Positions 24,701 through 33,129 of a DNA stretch of 64,000 nucleotides are shown here, piece by piece (position 1 is the first letter of the stretch; the number at the start of each line of letters is the position of its first letter). Where the stretch lies: NCBI GenBank assembly GCA_022829145.1, contig CM040742.1:44099682-44163681 (forward strand), read 5' to 3'. The position numbers and the translations under genes are program-made. This stretch comes from Albula goreensis. Lineage: Eukaryota; Chordata; Actinopteri; Albuliformes; Albulidae. Below the pieces are notes generated by a model that made no database searches, had not been told where the DNA came from, and saw only the letters and a program-made list of their open reading frames with translations.

Positions 24701-27700
24701 ATTCAGTGTGAAATCTCAGCATGGGAGGTGTAATTACCTTAAAACATCAATATGGTATCAGTATCACTTATAAGATATTTCTGTATAAATACGAGGCATC
24801 GTATATGAGCCACTTATTTACTCATGAGCTAAGTTGGTTTCCACACTAATATATTTGAGATTATTCTCTATATAGTTCCTGTTAGATTTTAGCATTTCTG
24901 ACCAAGCTGACAGAAAACACCCCTAAAGCACGAAATCCGCTAAGATTACCCTTTCAAAAATAAACTGAGATATATTCTCAAGAGGAGATCTTCGAACGTT
25001 ATTACATAATATTCTCTATATTGCACAAAACAAGAATCAATTCACAGGGCCAGCTCCCCTGCTTTGTGAACTGACAGTTCTTCAAAGAACATTTGGCTGT
25101 TCTGCAATAAAGCAGAAGAGTTTCATCATTCTTATTCGATAACTGAAACTGCACGGTGCTTAGGAGCTCTGTCGCCTGGTTACACTCACACCTCTGAGGT
25201 GAGCTTGCAAGAACAGCAACAACTGAAGATAAGTGAGACGAAAAGAATAATGACTAATATTAGGTATGAAATAAAACAGAACTTTTTTTTCTTTAATACT
25301 AGCATCAAAAAGTGGTGCACCGTATCCCACCTAGATAACTTCTCGAAATAAGTTCTTACCAATGGCATCAGAATCTAATACTATAATAATATTTATAAAA
25401 TCAATATATTACCAGAAAATATCAATTATTTTCCCCTAAAGGCTATTTTTCCCTGCACACCGAAGGCAAGCCTGTGGCTGCGGTGAGTGAGTGAGTGAGT
25501 GCGAAAACAAAATGTGGCACGCTGGCAAAGCGACAGTTGCTTATAGAAGAGTGAGCATGTGACTTGAGCTGCCTGAAAAATCACACACTAATCAAGCCAG
25601 CAGCAGAGTATCCGGTGGGAGTTTGCCCAGCTACTCTCCCGACTCGTGCCAAATTCTCTGGCTAAGAGGCGTAGAGCGGGCTGCGGAAGCGCAGTCTCTC
25701 CCTGGTTCCACGGATCTTGCTACGTGGGCATATGAAGGCCTGCTAGCAATCAGCACCAACCCCAAGAGCAAATTATCACTCTCTGTTTCGGGAAGACAAT
25801 ATGAAGTCATCAGCAAACTGGTTGATGAGTGGTTTGTGAAACTAATTCTGAAATCATCTTCAAAGTGAATCTGAACGAGTCTGCCACACGTCACATTTCA
25901 GTCCAACACTTCTGAGTACCCAGTGAGAGATCAACTCAAACACACATCTGAGGTAAAGTGAAGGGCGAACTGCATCCAATCAATCCATGAACTTGGACAT
26001 CATCAAACATGAGTAAGAATTAACTCAAACTGGGAATTCAAAGGATGGATTCAACAGGAAATCCATTAAGAATAAATAAATAAAACAAAACAAATCTGGG
26101 AAAACAAGCACTTTTGTTTTAAAAAAAAAAAAAAAACAAGTTTTCAAAAACAGCTGCTTTCATCAAAAGGCGACATTCCAAGTCCAGCGGTGAGGGGGAG
26201 GGGCGGCCGTAAAAACGGATCGTGTTGACATGAGTGTGGCTTGCGAGCCGAAGCTTAGACGCAGCCTCCGCAACGTAAGGCCGCCATGCCCCTGGCCCTG
26301 TGCCACGGCAAGCTACCGCGACGCTGAAAAAGAAGCGCTCTGGAGGCCGCTGCGGTGTTTGCCCCAGTGGCCGGGTTGCTGGGGCAACGGGAGATCCGGG
26401 GGAAAATGAGCAGAGCGGGGGGCTGGGTTGGAGATGGGGGTGAGTGCCTGGGAGGGGGTGGAGAAAACACAGGCCTCGTTTTCACAATCAAGCCTCGCCA
26501 CGCCTCCTCCCACCCTCTGAATCCTGCCATTCACCAGTGGCCGTCGCACAATGACCTCGCCACAAACTCTTCAAAGACCCCCCCCCCCCCACCACATCTC
26601 TCAGAGGACTGCATTTAGAGACCCCGCTCTGGGCCTGCAGGCCTGGGTGAATCCAACCAAGAGAACGCTCAACTGGTTACTTCCACACAAAACACCCTTG
26701 TCTTGACTTTCAGAACGGGCCTGTTTTCGCAAGATTCTAAGCTTTCAGCGTTTGTCCTCTCATTCCTCTTAATGCACCAATTCTTCATTTTCTATCTGTG
26801 GTATAGCTTTCAGAATCTGAGTCACAGTAATGATCAATTTAGATCTATACTGAGTTAAAATGTCTCTACGTGCACGACATACTTAAAAGATCTGCTGAAA
26901 TTATTCGTCTTGCCTTACATGCATGTAACTAAGGACAGCCCTAAAAGCAAAGCCAAACTGTGGCTGCTTTTCATTTTGCTGTACAACTAAATGAGCATGG
27001 AGAAAAATAAACATTTTCCATTCAATGAATTTTAGTCTCCAGTAAGTCTAGAACTCAGTGATAAAATCAGGTGCTGAGCACTATTTATAGAGCTCATATG
27101 CATGTCTTTCAGTGTTATTCAGCGTGATTACTTTTATTTTAACATAAAGGGCTATGTGCGCTGATTTTGTAATGCTTAATTGAGCGTGAGTCACAGAGCA
27201 CACAATGGAGTTGGCAATCACAAAAACAATCACATCTATATCTTAAAAACATAAAAAAATGCAACTACGATGAAACTATATAACCTTTACGAAGCAACCT
27301 TCTCACAAATTACTTGCTTATATTTAACAAACATCAATGCATTTTCCAATCACACGTTTCTAATACTTCATGAAATTATGATTAGAAAAATGCTGAGCAA
27401 TGTTTTCCACTACAAATGAGACCTTCTAATAAATTTAGAGTACACATGTTCAACACATCCTCCATCTGGATGGATGACACTGTAGACTAAGCAAGGTTCA
27501 CTGCTGGCTGTTATCGCTCATTCCATTACTTTAAATCAGTTTTGCAGACAAACATAAAATAACTAAAAATAACAGCTTCAAAATAATTACCAGCTCAAGA
27601 CGCTTCTTAAAATATCCTGAGAGGCAAATAGGAGCTTGACTGCAAGAGAGGAGGGAACGATCTGGCTGTGGATAGAAACTCAAGACCACACAGCTTCCAG

Positions 27701-30621
27701 GAAAGACGCCTCGTTATGGTAAATGTACATGGCCTTCGACAACGCGCGCGTACGGGCGCACTGACTGCCCGCCAAAAATGTTAAGAGCTAGATTACAGCC
27801 AGGGATGAGGCAGAGGAAATTACGGGATGGAATTTCACGAGTAATGATAGCTTGCCATTTTCTGTGAAAAGAAGCAAGCTCCTCGTACACGCCTGGGGGA
27901 GTGCACCACAGTGACTGTGAGAGTCAACATAAACGCATTCAGCAAACGCATCAGAATGCATACTGCATAAGTTCCAGTTTAGGGTTACTCGTCTTAAAAT
28001 ACAAATTTCTTATGTTAAATAAATAAAAGCTAAGACATCTGTGTCTTAAGAGTAACCCTAAACTGGGACACACGCCTTTTGCTTCACACGTCAACACACC
28101 TTCTTATTACAAAAAACCTTCACTCTGACTGTTTTCAAGAAAAAAAACCTACATTTCTTCAAAAGTGTTTTTTAATGTTACAAACTAGCAAAAAAAGCAT
28201 AGTCATACAAGGACAATTTTCTTAAATAGGAAAATGATAACCTCCCAGACTCCAGATAAATGGTCTTTAAATGAGGTAAAAACAGAAAGCATTCTGCAGA
28301 CTGGAACCCCTGGATGACATGCTATTCAGCGTGTGGCAGATGACTGGGTGACGAGGTCAGAGCTGTTTCCAATTAGCGGCTAAAGACGTGGCCGTATGGA
28401 CTTTCAAACGCTGTTTTAAAGTTTTTTAATTGGTTACATCGTCCTTCAGCACTGCGAGATTCAATACATTTCTGGAGAACTCTAATCTAATTTACCATGC
28501 AGTCTGGGCAAAGAGAAAAGTCCCCATTGAATTCAGCATGACACATTCAGAAATGTGCAGTGACAGGACTATGAAAGATACAAATTATTAAGATGGTAGG
28601 GTTTCAAACTAAAGACACGGAACATGAGCTTCATCCTCTATTTAAAAAAAAAAACATGTCGACAGGATTCCTCTCTCTTAAAAAAATGAGCCATGCATTT
28701 GTTTTGTTGTTTTGTGACACTTACGCAAACCTTCTGTCTTGATGTTAGAGTAAATGTTCCAAGGCGCCCACAACTTGGGCATATGCCACCAGGCTACAGC
28801 CATTTGTGAAAACTCAAGAGAAGCATGATGAGCAATTAGTTCTCAATGAATCTCATCCGGCATTCAAGGGAGCCAATGACCAGAGCAGATACCAGCCTTT
28901 TCGACTTCCTCACACAAAAGTTAAACCACTCCTGCTTTGACACAAAAATTTACAACTAAATTTAAACTACCCATGATGCTTCACTCTGCTGCACCTTTCC
29001 CAAATCAAACTACCCATGATGCTTCACTCTGCTGCACCTTTCCCAAATCAAGCTACCCATGATGCTTCACTCTGCTGCACCTTTCCTAAATCAAACTACC
29101 CATGATGCTTCACTCAGCTGCACCTTTTTCAAATCAAACTATCCATGATGCTTCACTCTGCTGCACCTTTTTCCCCAAATCAAACTACCCATGATGCTTC
29201 ACTCAGCTCCACCTTTTTCCAAATCAAACTACCCATGATGCTTCACTCAGCTCCACCTTTTTCAAATCAAACTACCCATGATGCTTCACTCTGCTCCACC
29301 TTTTTCAAATCAAACTACCCATGATGCTTCACTCAGCTGCACCTTTCCCAAATCAAACTACCCATGATGCTTCACTCAGCTGCACCTTCTTAAAGACTCG
29401 TACACTAACTGCATGGGACTCCATACTTTTAGGGGTGTGGAGGGCAGGAGGGGCATAAGAAATATCAGAGCATATGAGGATCATATTATTTCACAGTGCA
29501 ACAAGACACAGGTGACCAGGTAAGAGGAGAAATGTTGATATCAACCTTGAGGAAATCCAACAAGTCCATTCAACTGCACGGTGAACTCAGAAACAGCTTT
29601 GCTGATGAATAAACACAGCTATGGTACTCTTGCAAAGGGTACAAGACAAAACATTATCATCTCATAAATGCGCGTTGTGAATCATTTAAACGTTTAAACA
29701 CAAAGGTCGCTTGCATGGCTTGGAGGCATTACTTAAATGTTTCCTCGTTATTCGCTCCGCCGTTCTCACTTCCCATGCTGAATCACAGCCTAGAATCTTC
29801 CATCGCGGATATACACCGCGCCGTCCCTCCCACCATTATGGCCCTGTCACATCCACCAGACCCGCTACGTCAGGCTTTTCAGGCTCACCACAAAACACAT
29901 GACAAGTATCTGAATGTGCCTTTCTCCTCTCTGGTTGGTTCTCATTAGCTTTGCTCTGTTGTGGTCACGTTGCAGTCGTCTAGAGAGAAAGCATATATCC
30001 CCCATCATTTACTGCTTCATGGATGTCGGGATTGACGTGACATTAAGCTAAACTGCGAAAGATTAAACTACTCAACCACATGAAAGAAATAATACAATAT
30101 TTTTTCATCAGTTGATGGTTTATATCAGATCATTGTTAAATATCGAGTCCAAGAATGTGATTATTCACACAAACCATGCAAAGTGCACTGAGATGCAGTA
30201 CATCTCACTAGATCCATATAAACAGAGTGAATGTCAGTCCTGGTACATTTGTTAAAATAACAGCTTTTTACAAGCACAAGTCTATAATTCAGTGTTGAAT
30301 TATTAGTGGAAACCACAATTTAAGCAGTTTACTCAGTCTTGTGGATCAAGAGCTGAGCTAGGGAAAAAAATTGTTTCCACAAGCAGCTGAACAGCTACCC
30401 AAAAAGAACCGCCGCCACTGCTGTTGTCAAATCCGAACAGAACCATAACCAGGAAGTGGATAATGGGACTCAGAGGAGATGCAGATAGGAGCCGCCTTTC
30501 TCTTACTGTCTTTCTGAGCGGCCGAGCCAGAGGATGACCCAGCAGAAGTTCTTCCCACGGGGCTGGAGTGCTTTGGGCCTCTTCCAGGAATCTTCAGGCC
30601 GCTCGGCTTCAGCATATTCAT
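11..30621 (-). CDS. clip2: clip2 (CLIP-115), CAP-Gly domain linker protein 2, 3'-incomplete, 10 coding exons
   Basis: Coding join, in order on the minus strand: 30621-30507, 23147-22606, 9940-9816, 8280-8067, 6891-6694, 5819-5716, 5422-5362, 4216-4112, 1323-1097, 734-11. These exons total 2415 bp, or 805 codons, with no frame break, and every border is GT-AG. The protein has a basic/Ser-rich head (1-73), CAP-Gly 1 (about 74-138, GKNDG at 111-115), a linker, CAP-Gly 2 (about 214-278, GKNDG at 251-255), a Ser-rich stretch (about 302-330) and a heptad-rich coiled coil from about 333 to the window edge. The family binds EEY/F-type C-termini of tubulin and EB proteins through the CAP-Gly GKNDG groove and tracks growing microtubule plus ends. 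CLIP2 is preferred over CLIP1 because the head ([20 protein letters not shown]) and the linker ([22 protein letters not shown]) follow CLIP2. Mammalian CLIP2 is about 1046 residues, so roughly 240 C-terminal residues lie off the left edge. Confidence 0.95.
735..1096 (-). other. clip2: clip2 intron, 362 bp
   Basis: AT-rich intron between the last two coding exons. It is bounded by GTACCA (donor) and ATAAAAAG (acceptor). Nothing else is recognisable inside. Confidence 0.85.
1097..1323 (-). CDS. clip2: clip2 coiled-coil exon
   Basis: This 227-bp exon encodes residues 489-563 plus two bases of Arg564. The acceptor is GCTCCGCAG|CAA and the donor GAGAG|GTACCA. It encodes [37 protein letters not shown] and [18 protein letters not shown], ending SSQLRE. 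The frame stays open a few codons beyond the donor, but only joining at AG|GTACCA to the next exon gives the conserved LR-(ER/DK)-YE sequence of CLIP2. Confidence 0.92.
2930..2980. repeat. solitary diverged copy of the 76-bp minisatellite unit
   Basis: The segment reads gaggatgccgtctgaggtgg and then gtgagtgtactgtaactcca aag. It matches the unit found in tandem at 18477-19500 (gagtatgctgtctgaggagg, then tgagcatactgtaactcca aag) over about 45 bp with a handful of substitutions. The rest of the unit (tattaatggtaataagg) is absent. Confidence 0.7.
4040..4075 (+). repeat. G-rich tract with G-quadruplex potential
   Basis: The plus strand has repeated GGGGT runs (ggctggggtggggtgggg and onward), at least five G4 runs separated by single T. 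On the clip2 sense strand it is C-rich and lies 37 bp downstream of the 4112 splice donor. Confidence 0.75.
4112..4216 (-). CDS. clip2: clip2 coiled-coil exon
   Basis: This 105-bp exon (35 codons, phase 0-0) encodes residues 454-488. The acceptor is TCTCCTCAG|ACT and the donor AGG|GTAACT. The product is [20 protein letters not shown] followed by [15 protein letters not shown]. Its downstream intron carries a G-quadruplex-like run only 37 bp from the donor (4040-4075). It is phase-symmetric, so skipping would keep the frame. Confidence 0.93.
4217..5361 (-). other. clip2: clip2 intron with internal CpG-dense island (about 4385-4640)
   Basis: Most of this 1.1-kb intron is AT-rich. Positions about 4385-4640 are strongly GC-rich and CpG-rich (for example ccccgtacggcgaatcgccg). 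The island contains an inverted pair of SOX-like cores at 4555-4571. No exon with a conserved frame was recognised in it. It may be an intronic enhancer or internal promoter, which is inference only. Confidence 0.6.
4555..4571. promoter_or_regulatory. possible paired SOX-type site (AACAAT-5-ATTGTG)
   Basis: The sequence is aacaatcggccattgtg: two inverted ACAAT cores with a 5-bp spacer, inside the CpG-dense island. Inverted SOX cores at 3-5 bp spacing are typical of SOXE dimer sites. This is a short motif match only. Confidence 0.25.
5362..5422 (-). CDS. clip2: clip2 short coiled-coil exon
   Basis: This 61-bp exon encodes residues 433-453, [20 protein letters not shown] after the split Arg. 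The acceptor is TTACTACAG|G and the donor GAG|GTAAAC. The peptide is near-identical across CLIP1 and CLIP2. It fits the frame exactly between its neighbours although it is only 20 full codons long. Confidence 0.94.
5423..6693 (-). other. clip2: two clip2 introns (5423-5715 and 5820-6693)
   Basis: These two AT-rich introns flank the exon at 5716-5819, which lies inside this span. The larger carries a short ctaat run (about 6409-6425). No repeats or genes were recognised otherwise. Confidence 0.75.
5716..5819 (-). CDS. clip2: clip2 coiled-coil exon
   Basis: This 104-bp exon encodes residues 399-432 plus two bases of Arg433. The acceptor is CAAACACAG|CTT and the donor AAAAAG|GTGGGT. The translation runs [20 protein letters not shown] and then [14 protein letters not shown], a heptad-rich segment corresponding to the mammalian stretch that ends NQLEEERRK. 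Confidence 0.93.
6694..6891 (-). CDS. clip2: clip2 exon, start of coiled coil
   Basis: This 198-bp exon (66 codons, phase 0 at both ends) encodes residues 333-398. The acceptor is GCCCCCTAG|CTG and the donor CAG|GTTAGC, which is a slightly weak donor. The product starts [20 protein letters not shown] and continues [20 protein letters not shown], the highly conserved beginning of the CLIP coiled coil. A phase 0-0 exon could be skipped without frameshift. Confidence 0.95.
6892..8066 (-). other. clip2: clip2 intron, 1.2 kb
   Basis: Ordinary intron. It has a C/T-rich stretch next to the upstream donor (about 8028-8060, ccaccccacccctcccctcc). I recognise nothing else. Confidence 0.75.
8067..8280 (-). 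CDS. clip2: clip2 exon, end of CAP-Gly domain 2 and Ser-rich basic linker
   Basis: This 214-bp exon encodes residues 261-332. The acceptor is CCCCCTAG|G and the donor CTG|GTGAGA. It completes CAP-Gly 2 with [20 protein letters not shown]. It then encodes [19 protein letters not shown] and a Ser-dense run ([17 protein letters not shown]) ending RPSRTGL. In CLIP proteins this basic/Ser-rich region flanks the CAP-Gly domains, increases microtubule affinity and is phosphoregulated. That function is family knowledge, not shown by this sequence. Confidence 0.95.
8281..9815 (-). other. clip2: clip2 intron, 1.5 kb, inside CAP-Gly domain 2
   Basis: AT-rich intron splitting codon Arg261. No repeat, RNA gene or open frame with conserved content was recognised. 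Confidence 0.75.
9816..9940 (-). CDS. clip2: clip2 exon, CAP-Gly domain 2 (first half)
   Basis: This 125-bp exon encodes residues 220-260 plus two bases of Arg261. The acceptor is TTTCCCTCAG|GTG and the donor ACAAG|GTATGT. It encodes [32 protein letters not shown] and KNDGAVAGT. This is the core of the second CAP-Gly domain, essentially identical to mammalian CLIP2 as I recall it, with GKNDG at residues 251-255. It is bounded by the 12.7-kb intron upstream and a 1.5-kb intron downstream. Confidence 0.96.
10289..10530. repeat. dispersed repeat A, copy 1
   Basis: The copy begins ggtgacttcatgcatgcgta and passes through cctaatcaaacacactta and cgttaagagcatactcaatt to ttggagacaa. The same order of blocks recurs in direct orientation at 11728-11925. 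This copy has an extra internal duplication of about 32 bp (two copies of cacagcgaatcagaaccca). Confidence 0.8.
11728..11925. repeat. dispersed repeat A, copy 2
   Basis: Direct-orientation second copy of the 10289-10530 repeat. Shared blocks include ggtgacttcatgcatgcgta, gggacctaatcaaacacact and cttggagacaag. It lacks the internal 32-bp duplication. The 1.4-kb spacing within one intron suggests a local duplication or two insertions of one unclassified element. Confidence 0.8.
12500..12742 (+). repeat. CT-rich low-complexity tract
   Basis: A 240-bp pyrimidine-rich run of tctctccctc-type sequence on the plus strand, purine-rich on the clip2 sense strand. The open frame through it is a composition artefact. 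Confidence 0.85.
13964..14006 (+). repeat. (ATT)n microsatellite
   Basis: Imperfect att/ttattatt run on the plus strand. Confidence 0.85.
14309..14412 (+). repeat. compound tetranucleotide repeat (GTGA)n(GGGA)n(GTGA)n
   Basis: Six or so GTGA units pass into about fourteen GGGA units with one interruption (gggggaggg), then back to GTGA units. The block is symmetrical, being flanked by GTGA on both sides, and is likely polymorphic. Confidence 0.92.
16193..16429. repeat. dispersed repeat B, copy 1
   Basis: Shares an ordered set of blocks with 22098-22344: tacagag, tctggaat.gaa.gcag, tgtcacagag, catctagaca/gacataggaaatga-like, catccagag, tttattat.tgtc, and tcagaaatggtcagca. The copies are diverged but clearly colinear and in the same orientation. 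Confidence 0.65.
18447..18463 (+). repeat. (TA)n microsatellite
   Basis: Short tatata run immediately before the 76-bp minisatellite. Confidence 0.85.
18477..19500. repeat. 76-bp minisatellite, about 13 copies
   Basis: The unit contains actgtaactccaaagcccat, atgtattaatggtaataagg, ctaataggtgagtatactgt and ctgaggaggtgggcat. Consecutive copies are exactly 76 bp apart through most of the array, with one shortened copy and one rearranged copy near 19029-19140. Copies differ by a few recurrent substitutions (gagcat/gggcat, atgct/atact), as expected of unequal exchange. Each unit carries AG|GTGAGTAT on the plus strand, a good splice-donor match antisense to clip2. Because 76 is not a multiple of 3, each frame closes after under three units, giving the series of 66-codon spurious frames on the minus strand. 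Confidence 0.95.
22098..22344. repeat. dispersed repeat B, copy 2
   Basis: Direct-orientation relative of 16193-16429, ending with the same ttcagaaatggtcagca block. It sits about 260 bp from the splice donor of the CAP-Gly 1 exon. The element family is unknown to me. Confidence 0.65.
22606..23147 (-). CDS. clip2: clip2 exon with CAP-Gly domain 1 and linker
   Basis: This 542-bp exon encodes residues 39-219. The acceptor is TGTCCACAG|GC and the donor CTG|GTAAGC. It holds the first CAP-Gly domain ([13 protein letters not shown] from residue 74, [12 protein letters not shown], then [15 protein letters not shown]) followed by [10 protein letters not shown]. The linker contains [16 protein letters not shown] and [16 protein letters not shown] and runs into LRVGDRVL, the first strand of CAP-Gly 2. 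The residues before GKNDG read NDLV here; as I recall mammalian CLIP2 has DDPV, a mild change in the loop preceding the binding groove. The exon is very GC-rich compared with its flanking introns. Confidence 0.96.
26190..26470. promoter_or_regulatory. CpG-rich patch with RFX-like palindrome (26375-26388)
   Basis: GC-rich, CpG-containing patch in an AT-rich intron. It includes GTTGCTGGGGCAAC at 26375-26388, an inverted GTTGC/GCAAC repeat with a 4-bp spacer resembling the RFX X-box (GTTGCCATGGCAAC). The regulatory role is inferred from composition and the motif only. Confidence 0.3.
27974..28066. mobile_element. small palindromic MITE-like element
   Basis: The left arm ccagtttagggttactcgtc is mirrored by the right arm agagtaaccctaaactgg, with about 50 bp of AT-rich loop between. 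The near-perfect inverted repeat of about 20 bp suggests a miniature inverted-repeat element. The arms include TTAGGGTTA, one and a half telomere units, probably coincidental. I could not recognise a target-site duplication. Confidence 0.55.
28961..29393 (+). repeat. 43-47-bp minisatellite, about 10 copies
   Basis: Unit: aaatcaaactacccatgatg then cttcactctgctgcaccttt (cc). Variation is between actctgctgc and actcagctcc/actcagctgc and in the length of the cctttcc/ccttttt junction. It lies in the clip2 first coding intron, about 1.1 kb from the first coding exon. Confidence 0.93.
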
Positions 30622-30733
30622 AACTGTGTGCGGGGAGATGTGGGGAGGCGTGGCGCTGAGGATCCCTGGCTTGCGGAGCGCTCTGGTGAAAAGCGTTAGG
30701 CCTTAGGAGGCTGGACTTCCCCTCCCATTTCAC
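30507..30733 (-). CDS. clip2: clip2 first coding exon (start codon at 30621) with part of the 5' UTR
   Basis: The ATG at 30621-30619 opens [15 protein letters not shown], matching the conserved head of CLIP proteins. The -3 base is G, and a second in-frame ATG (residue 3) has A at -3, so either could initiate. I choose the first because CLIP1 also starts M-x-M-L-K-P-S-G-L-K. Coding covers residues 1-38 plus the first base of Ser39. The donor is GACA|GTAAGA at 30507/30506. Upstream, a TTGTCACGCAG acceptor puts the exon start at about 30733, so 30622-30733 would be 5' UTR and at least one further non-coding exon must lie to the right. The acceptor is inferred from the motif only. Confidence 0.88.
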
Positions 30734-33092
30734 CTGCGTGACAAAACCAAAAGGTATCCCAGACAACATTAGCATTTCACGGTCCTGCATCATTCCCATT
30801 GAGAGCCTAGTGGTCAGTAAGGTAGTAAACTTCTGACCTCACAAAGGCTTATGGTACAGTATTGATTCTTCGCATTCACTGATTCAGTGCATTGAAAATA
30901 AATTGTGCAATGGTAGAATTTGATACAACACATGCCTCATGATTCATAAAAATTCTACACAAGTGAGACTGGAGAAACCATGTAAGTCAGCGTTAGAGGA
31001 TCAGGTGGCCGAGACTATGCTCCACGCTTATGTTTTCAGTTAGATATAAGTTCAAATGTTTTTTTTTTCTTCTTTTCAGCCAAGTTGCACGAATTCTATG
31101 TAAAATCAACAATGAATGTAATCTACATTTCAGACTGGATGCAGAGGAATGGTTGCATTTGAATACATTTACCAATACAAATCGAGCCACTGCTACACTG
31201 CTAGAGGCCACCTTTGCATCATCAGCACTTCTAACCTTACAGGGCCAGTATTTACAATGGTGGGCTCTAATTGAGTTTGCCTTTGGCTCTCAACTGCCTC
31301 AGTTTGGCCCGCAACATTTAAGGCTAATCCTGCCACACTCTTCCCTGGTCTCTTACATCAGCCGAGGGCCCCAGTTCACTTACAGAGCAGCACGGTATGT
31401 CCAAGCATATCGTCAGCGAAAAGATATACAGTTTACAAAGTAAGTTTAATTTATTTTCCTTAGAACATCCTGTTTGTATAAACCCAGCTTGATCCTAGCT
31501 TCTGCTACCCAATTCCCCAGCTAACCTTGGGAACCAGCCAGAAGTATGACATGAAAAGATATTCCCTTGGGTGTCACTGGTCACATAATACAGATAATAA
31601 GCCAAGAAAAAGCTGTAATCAGTTACATCCTGGGAATCCCAAAGATTAATAAAATATGGTTTTAATAAGTCACCGTAAAGTGGGCCTGTTACATATCCAT
31701 GCTTCTGCCCTACATGTGTGTTTAGTATTGACAATAGAATGGTCTTGCATGACCGAGACTGCTAAGTGCTGACGTGCGACACGCATGTCGTCCATTCAGG
31801 TTTAACTGCGTTAGCAATACATCTGAAGTGCCTGAGCCGTTGGTTTTTAATTCAGGATTAATTCAGGGCTGGCTTAAGAGGATTTGAGCAGCATCAGCCA
31901 TATCACCGGTGGTGACAAGAACGAAAGACTGAACGAATTGAAAACATTGCTATAGCATCCTCTTGTCACTCAGGGGAACTGTAGTCTATACATTCGACAT
32001 AGCACCGCTGCAGTGCTCCAGCACAAGTAAACCTACTGCCCCTTTCTTTAGACTCTACAGCCTGAAACCATACCCTATGCGCAGACGACCACATTTCATT
32101 TTTCAACGTTCGTAGAAAATGCACAAGGTTACACACCCGTTTCTGCATATAATGACAGTATAGACATCTCATTTCACAAAGCGTGGCTTTACTAGTTCAC
32201 CTCTTGGATGCAAGCTAGCCTCGAGCATGTCTGTACATCTTTTGCGGTCATTTCGATTCTGAAAACCTGTCATTTGTTCTGCCTTGTGTGGTATATGAGG
32301 CCATACCTGCGCACGCTGTCAGCCAAACGCTTAGGGACACCAGACATCAGACAATACGAGATGCAAATTCGAGATTTTGAGACTAATTTCTATGAGGGCG
32401 TAAACATGAGAACTGGACCTATTCGTCGTATAGACAAAGAATCAAACATGACCCTGATTGCGAGCATTTTCACCGTTTTATTTTGTTCTATTGTCTGTTC
32501 ACTGCGGCGTGGCCCGTATTCATTTTCAATTTCACCAGATGCATAAATAGGGACTAAAGTCCTATAACGAAACCCTTACCTTTGTTATCCAAGTTACCAA
32601 ATATATCCCCTGGTCGTCGAGAAACTCTTACTTGTTCCTTGGGAGAGACAGCAAAAGTAATCCTAACGTTAGCGGTTTATCAGTCGCCTGCCACTCCCTA
32701 CAGCCACACACAGAGATGCGAAAAATATGGATGCTGAACTAGAAGTGAGAGAAAGCGTGCGGCAGGATGCGATCCGCAGTACCCAGACAATTGAAAAGCC
32801 GGGTCATCTTACAAACGCATATTACAGGCAATCGAATAAAAATGTACGTCTGCTCCTTATATTATTGGCTATACGATACCGCGTGTTTTTGTGTGTTTCC
32901 TGTGTGTTCAAGGTTTTCGAGACGTAGCTTATGCAGCATCAGCAACACAATTGACTAAGCCTTCCCAGTTTAAGTAGACTGAGAGCAATGAATCGGACTC
33001 TTCCTGAACCGTCCTGATCGGAGGGGGAGGTGGCTCCTTTTTTCGCTTTCGGCTGTGTTCCTAGTCAAGCTCGGTCGTTCGGCCTGGTTTGG

Positions 33093-33096
<4 letters not shown>

Positions 33097-33125
<29 letters not shown>
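33097..33125 (+). repeat. (TC)n microsatellite
   Basis: Uninterrupted tctctc run on the plus strand in the clip2 upstream region. Confidence 0.92.

Positions 33126-33129
<4 letters not shown>

Larger units (their letters stand above)
23148..30506 (-). other. clip2: clip2 7.4-kb first coding intron
   Basis: Mostly AT-rich. It has two CpG-richer patches (about 24210-24440 and 26190-26470), a palindromic MITE-like element (27974-28066) and a 43-47-bp minisatellite (28961-29393). It also has a GTGA microsatellite (about 25484-25502), a poly-A run (26121-26136) and a poly-C run (26579-26590). No exon was recognised. Given its position after the first coding exon, the CpG patches are candidates for enhancers or internal promoters. 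Confidence 0.7.

Noticed and set aside
11-30621. CLIP1 (CLIP-170) as the identity of the left-hand gene
   Set aside because: The head and inter-CAP-Gly linker follow CLIP2 ([35 protein letters not shown]). CLIP1 has a different head after LKPSGLK and a different linker. The diagnostic zinc knuckles of CLIP1 would lie off the left edge, so the linker is the deciding evidence.
31030-31443. 137-codon plus-strand frame in the intergenic region
   Set aside because: It has no domain, motif or homologue I recognise, AT-rich ordinary composition, and no clear promoter or polyadenylation context. I kept it only as an unsupported open frame.
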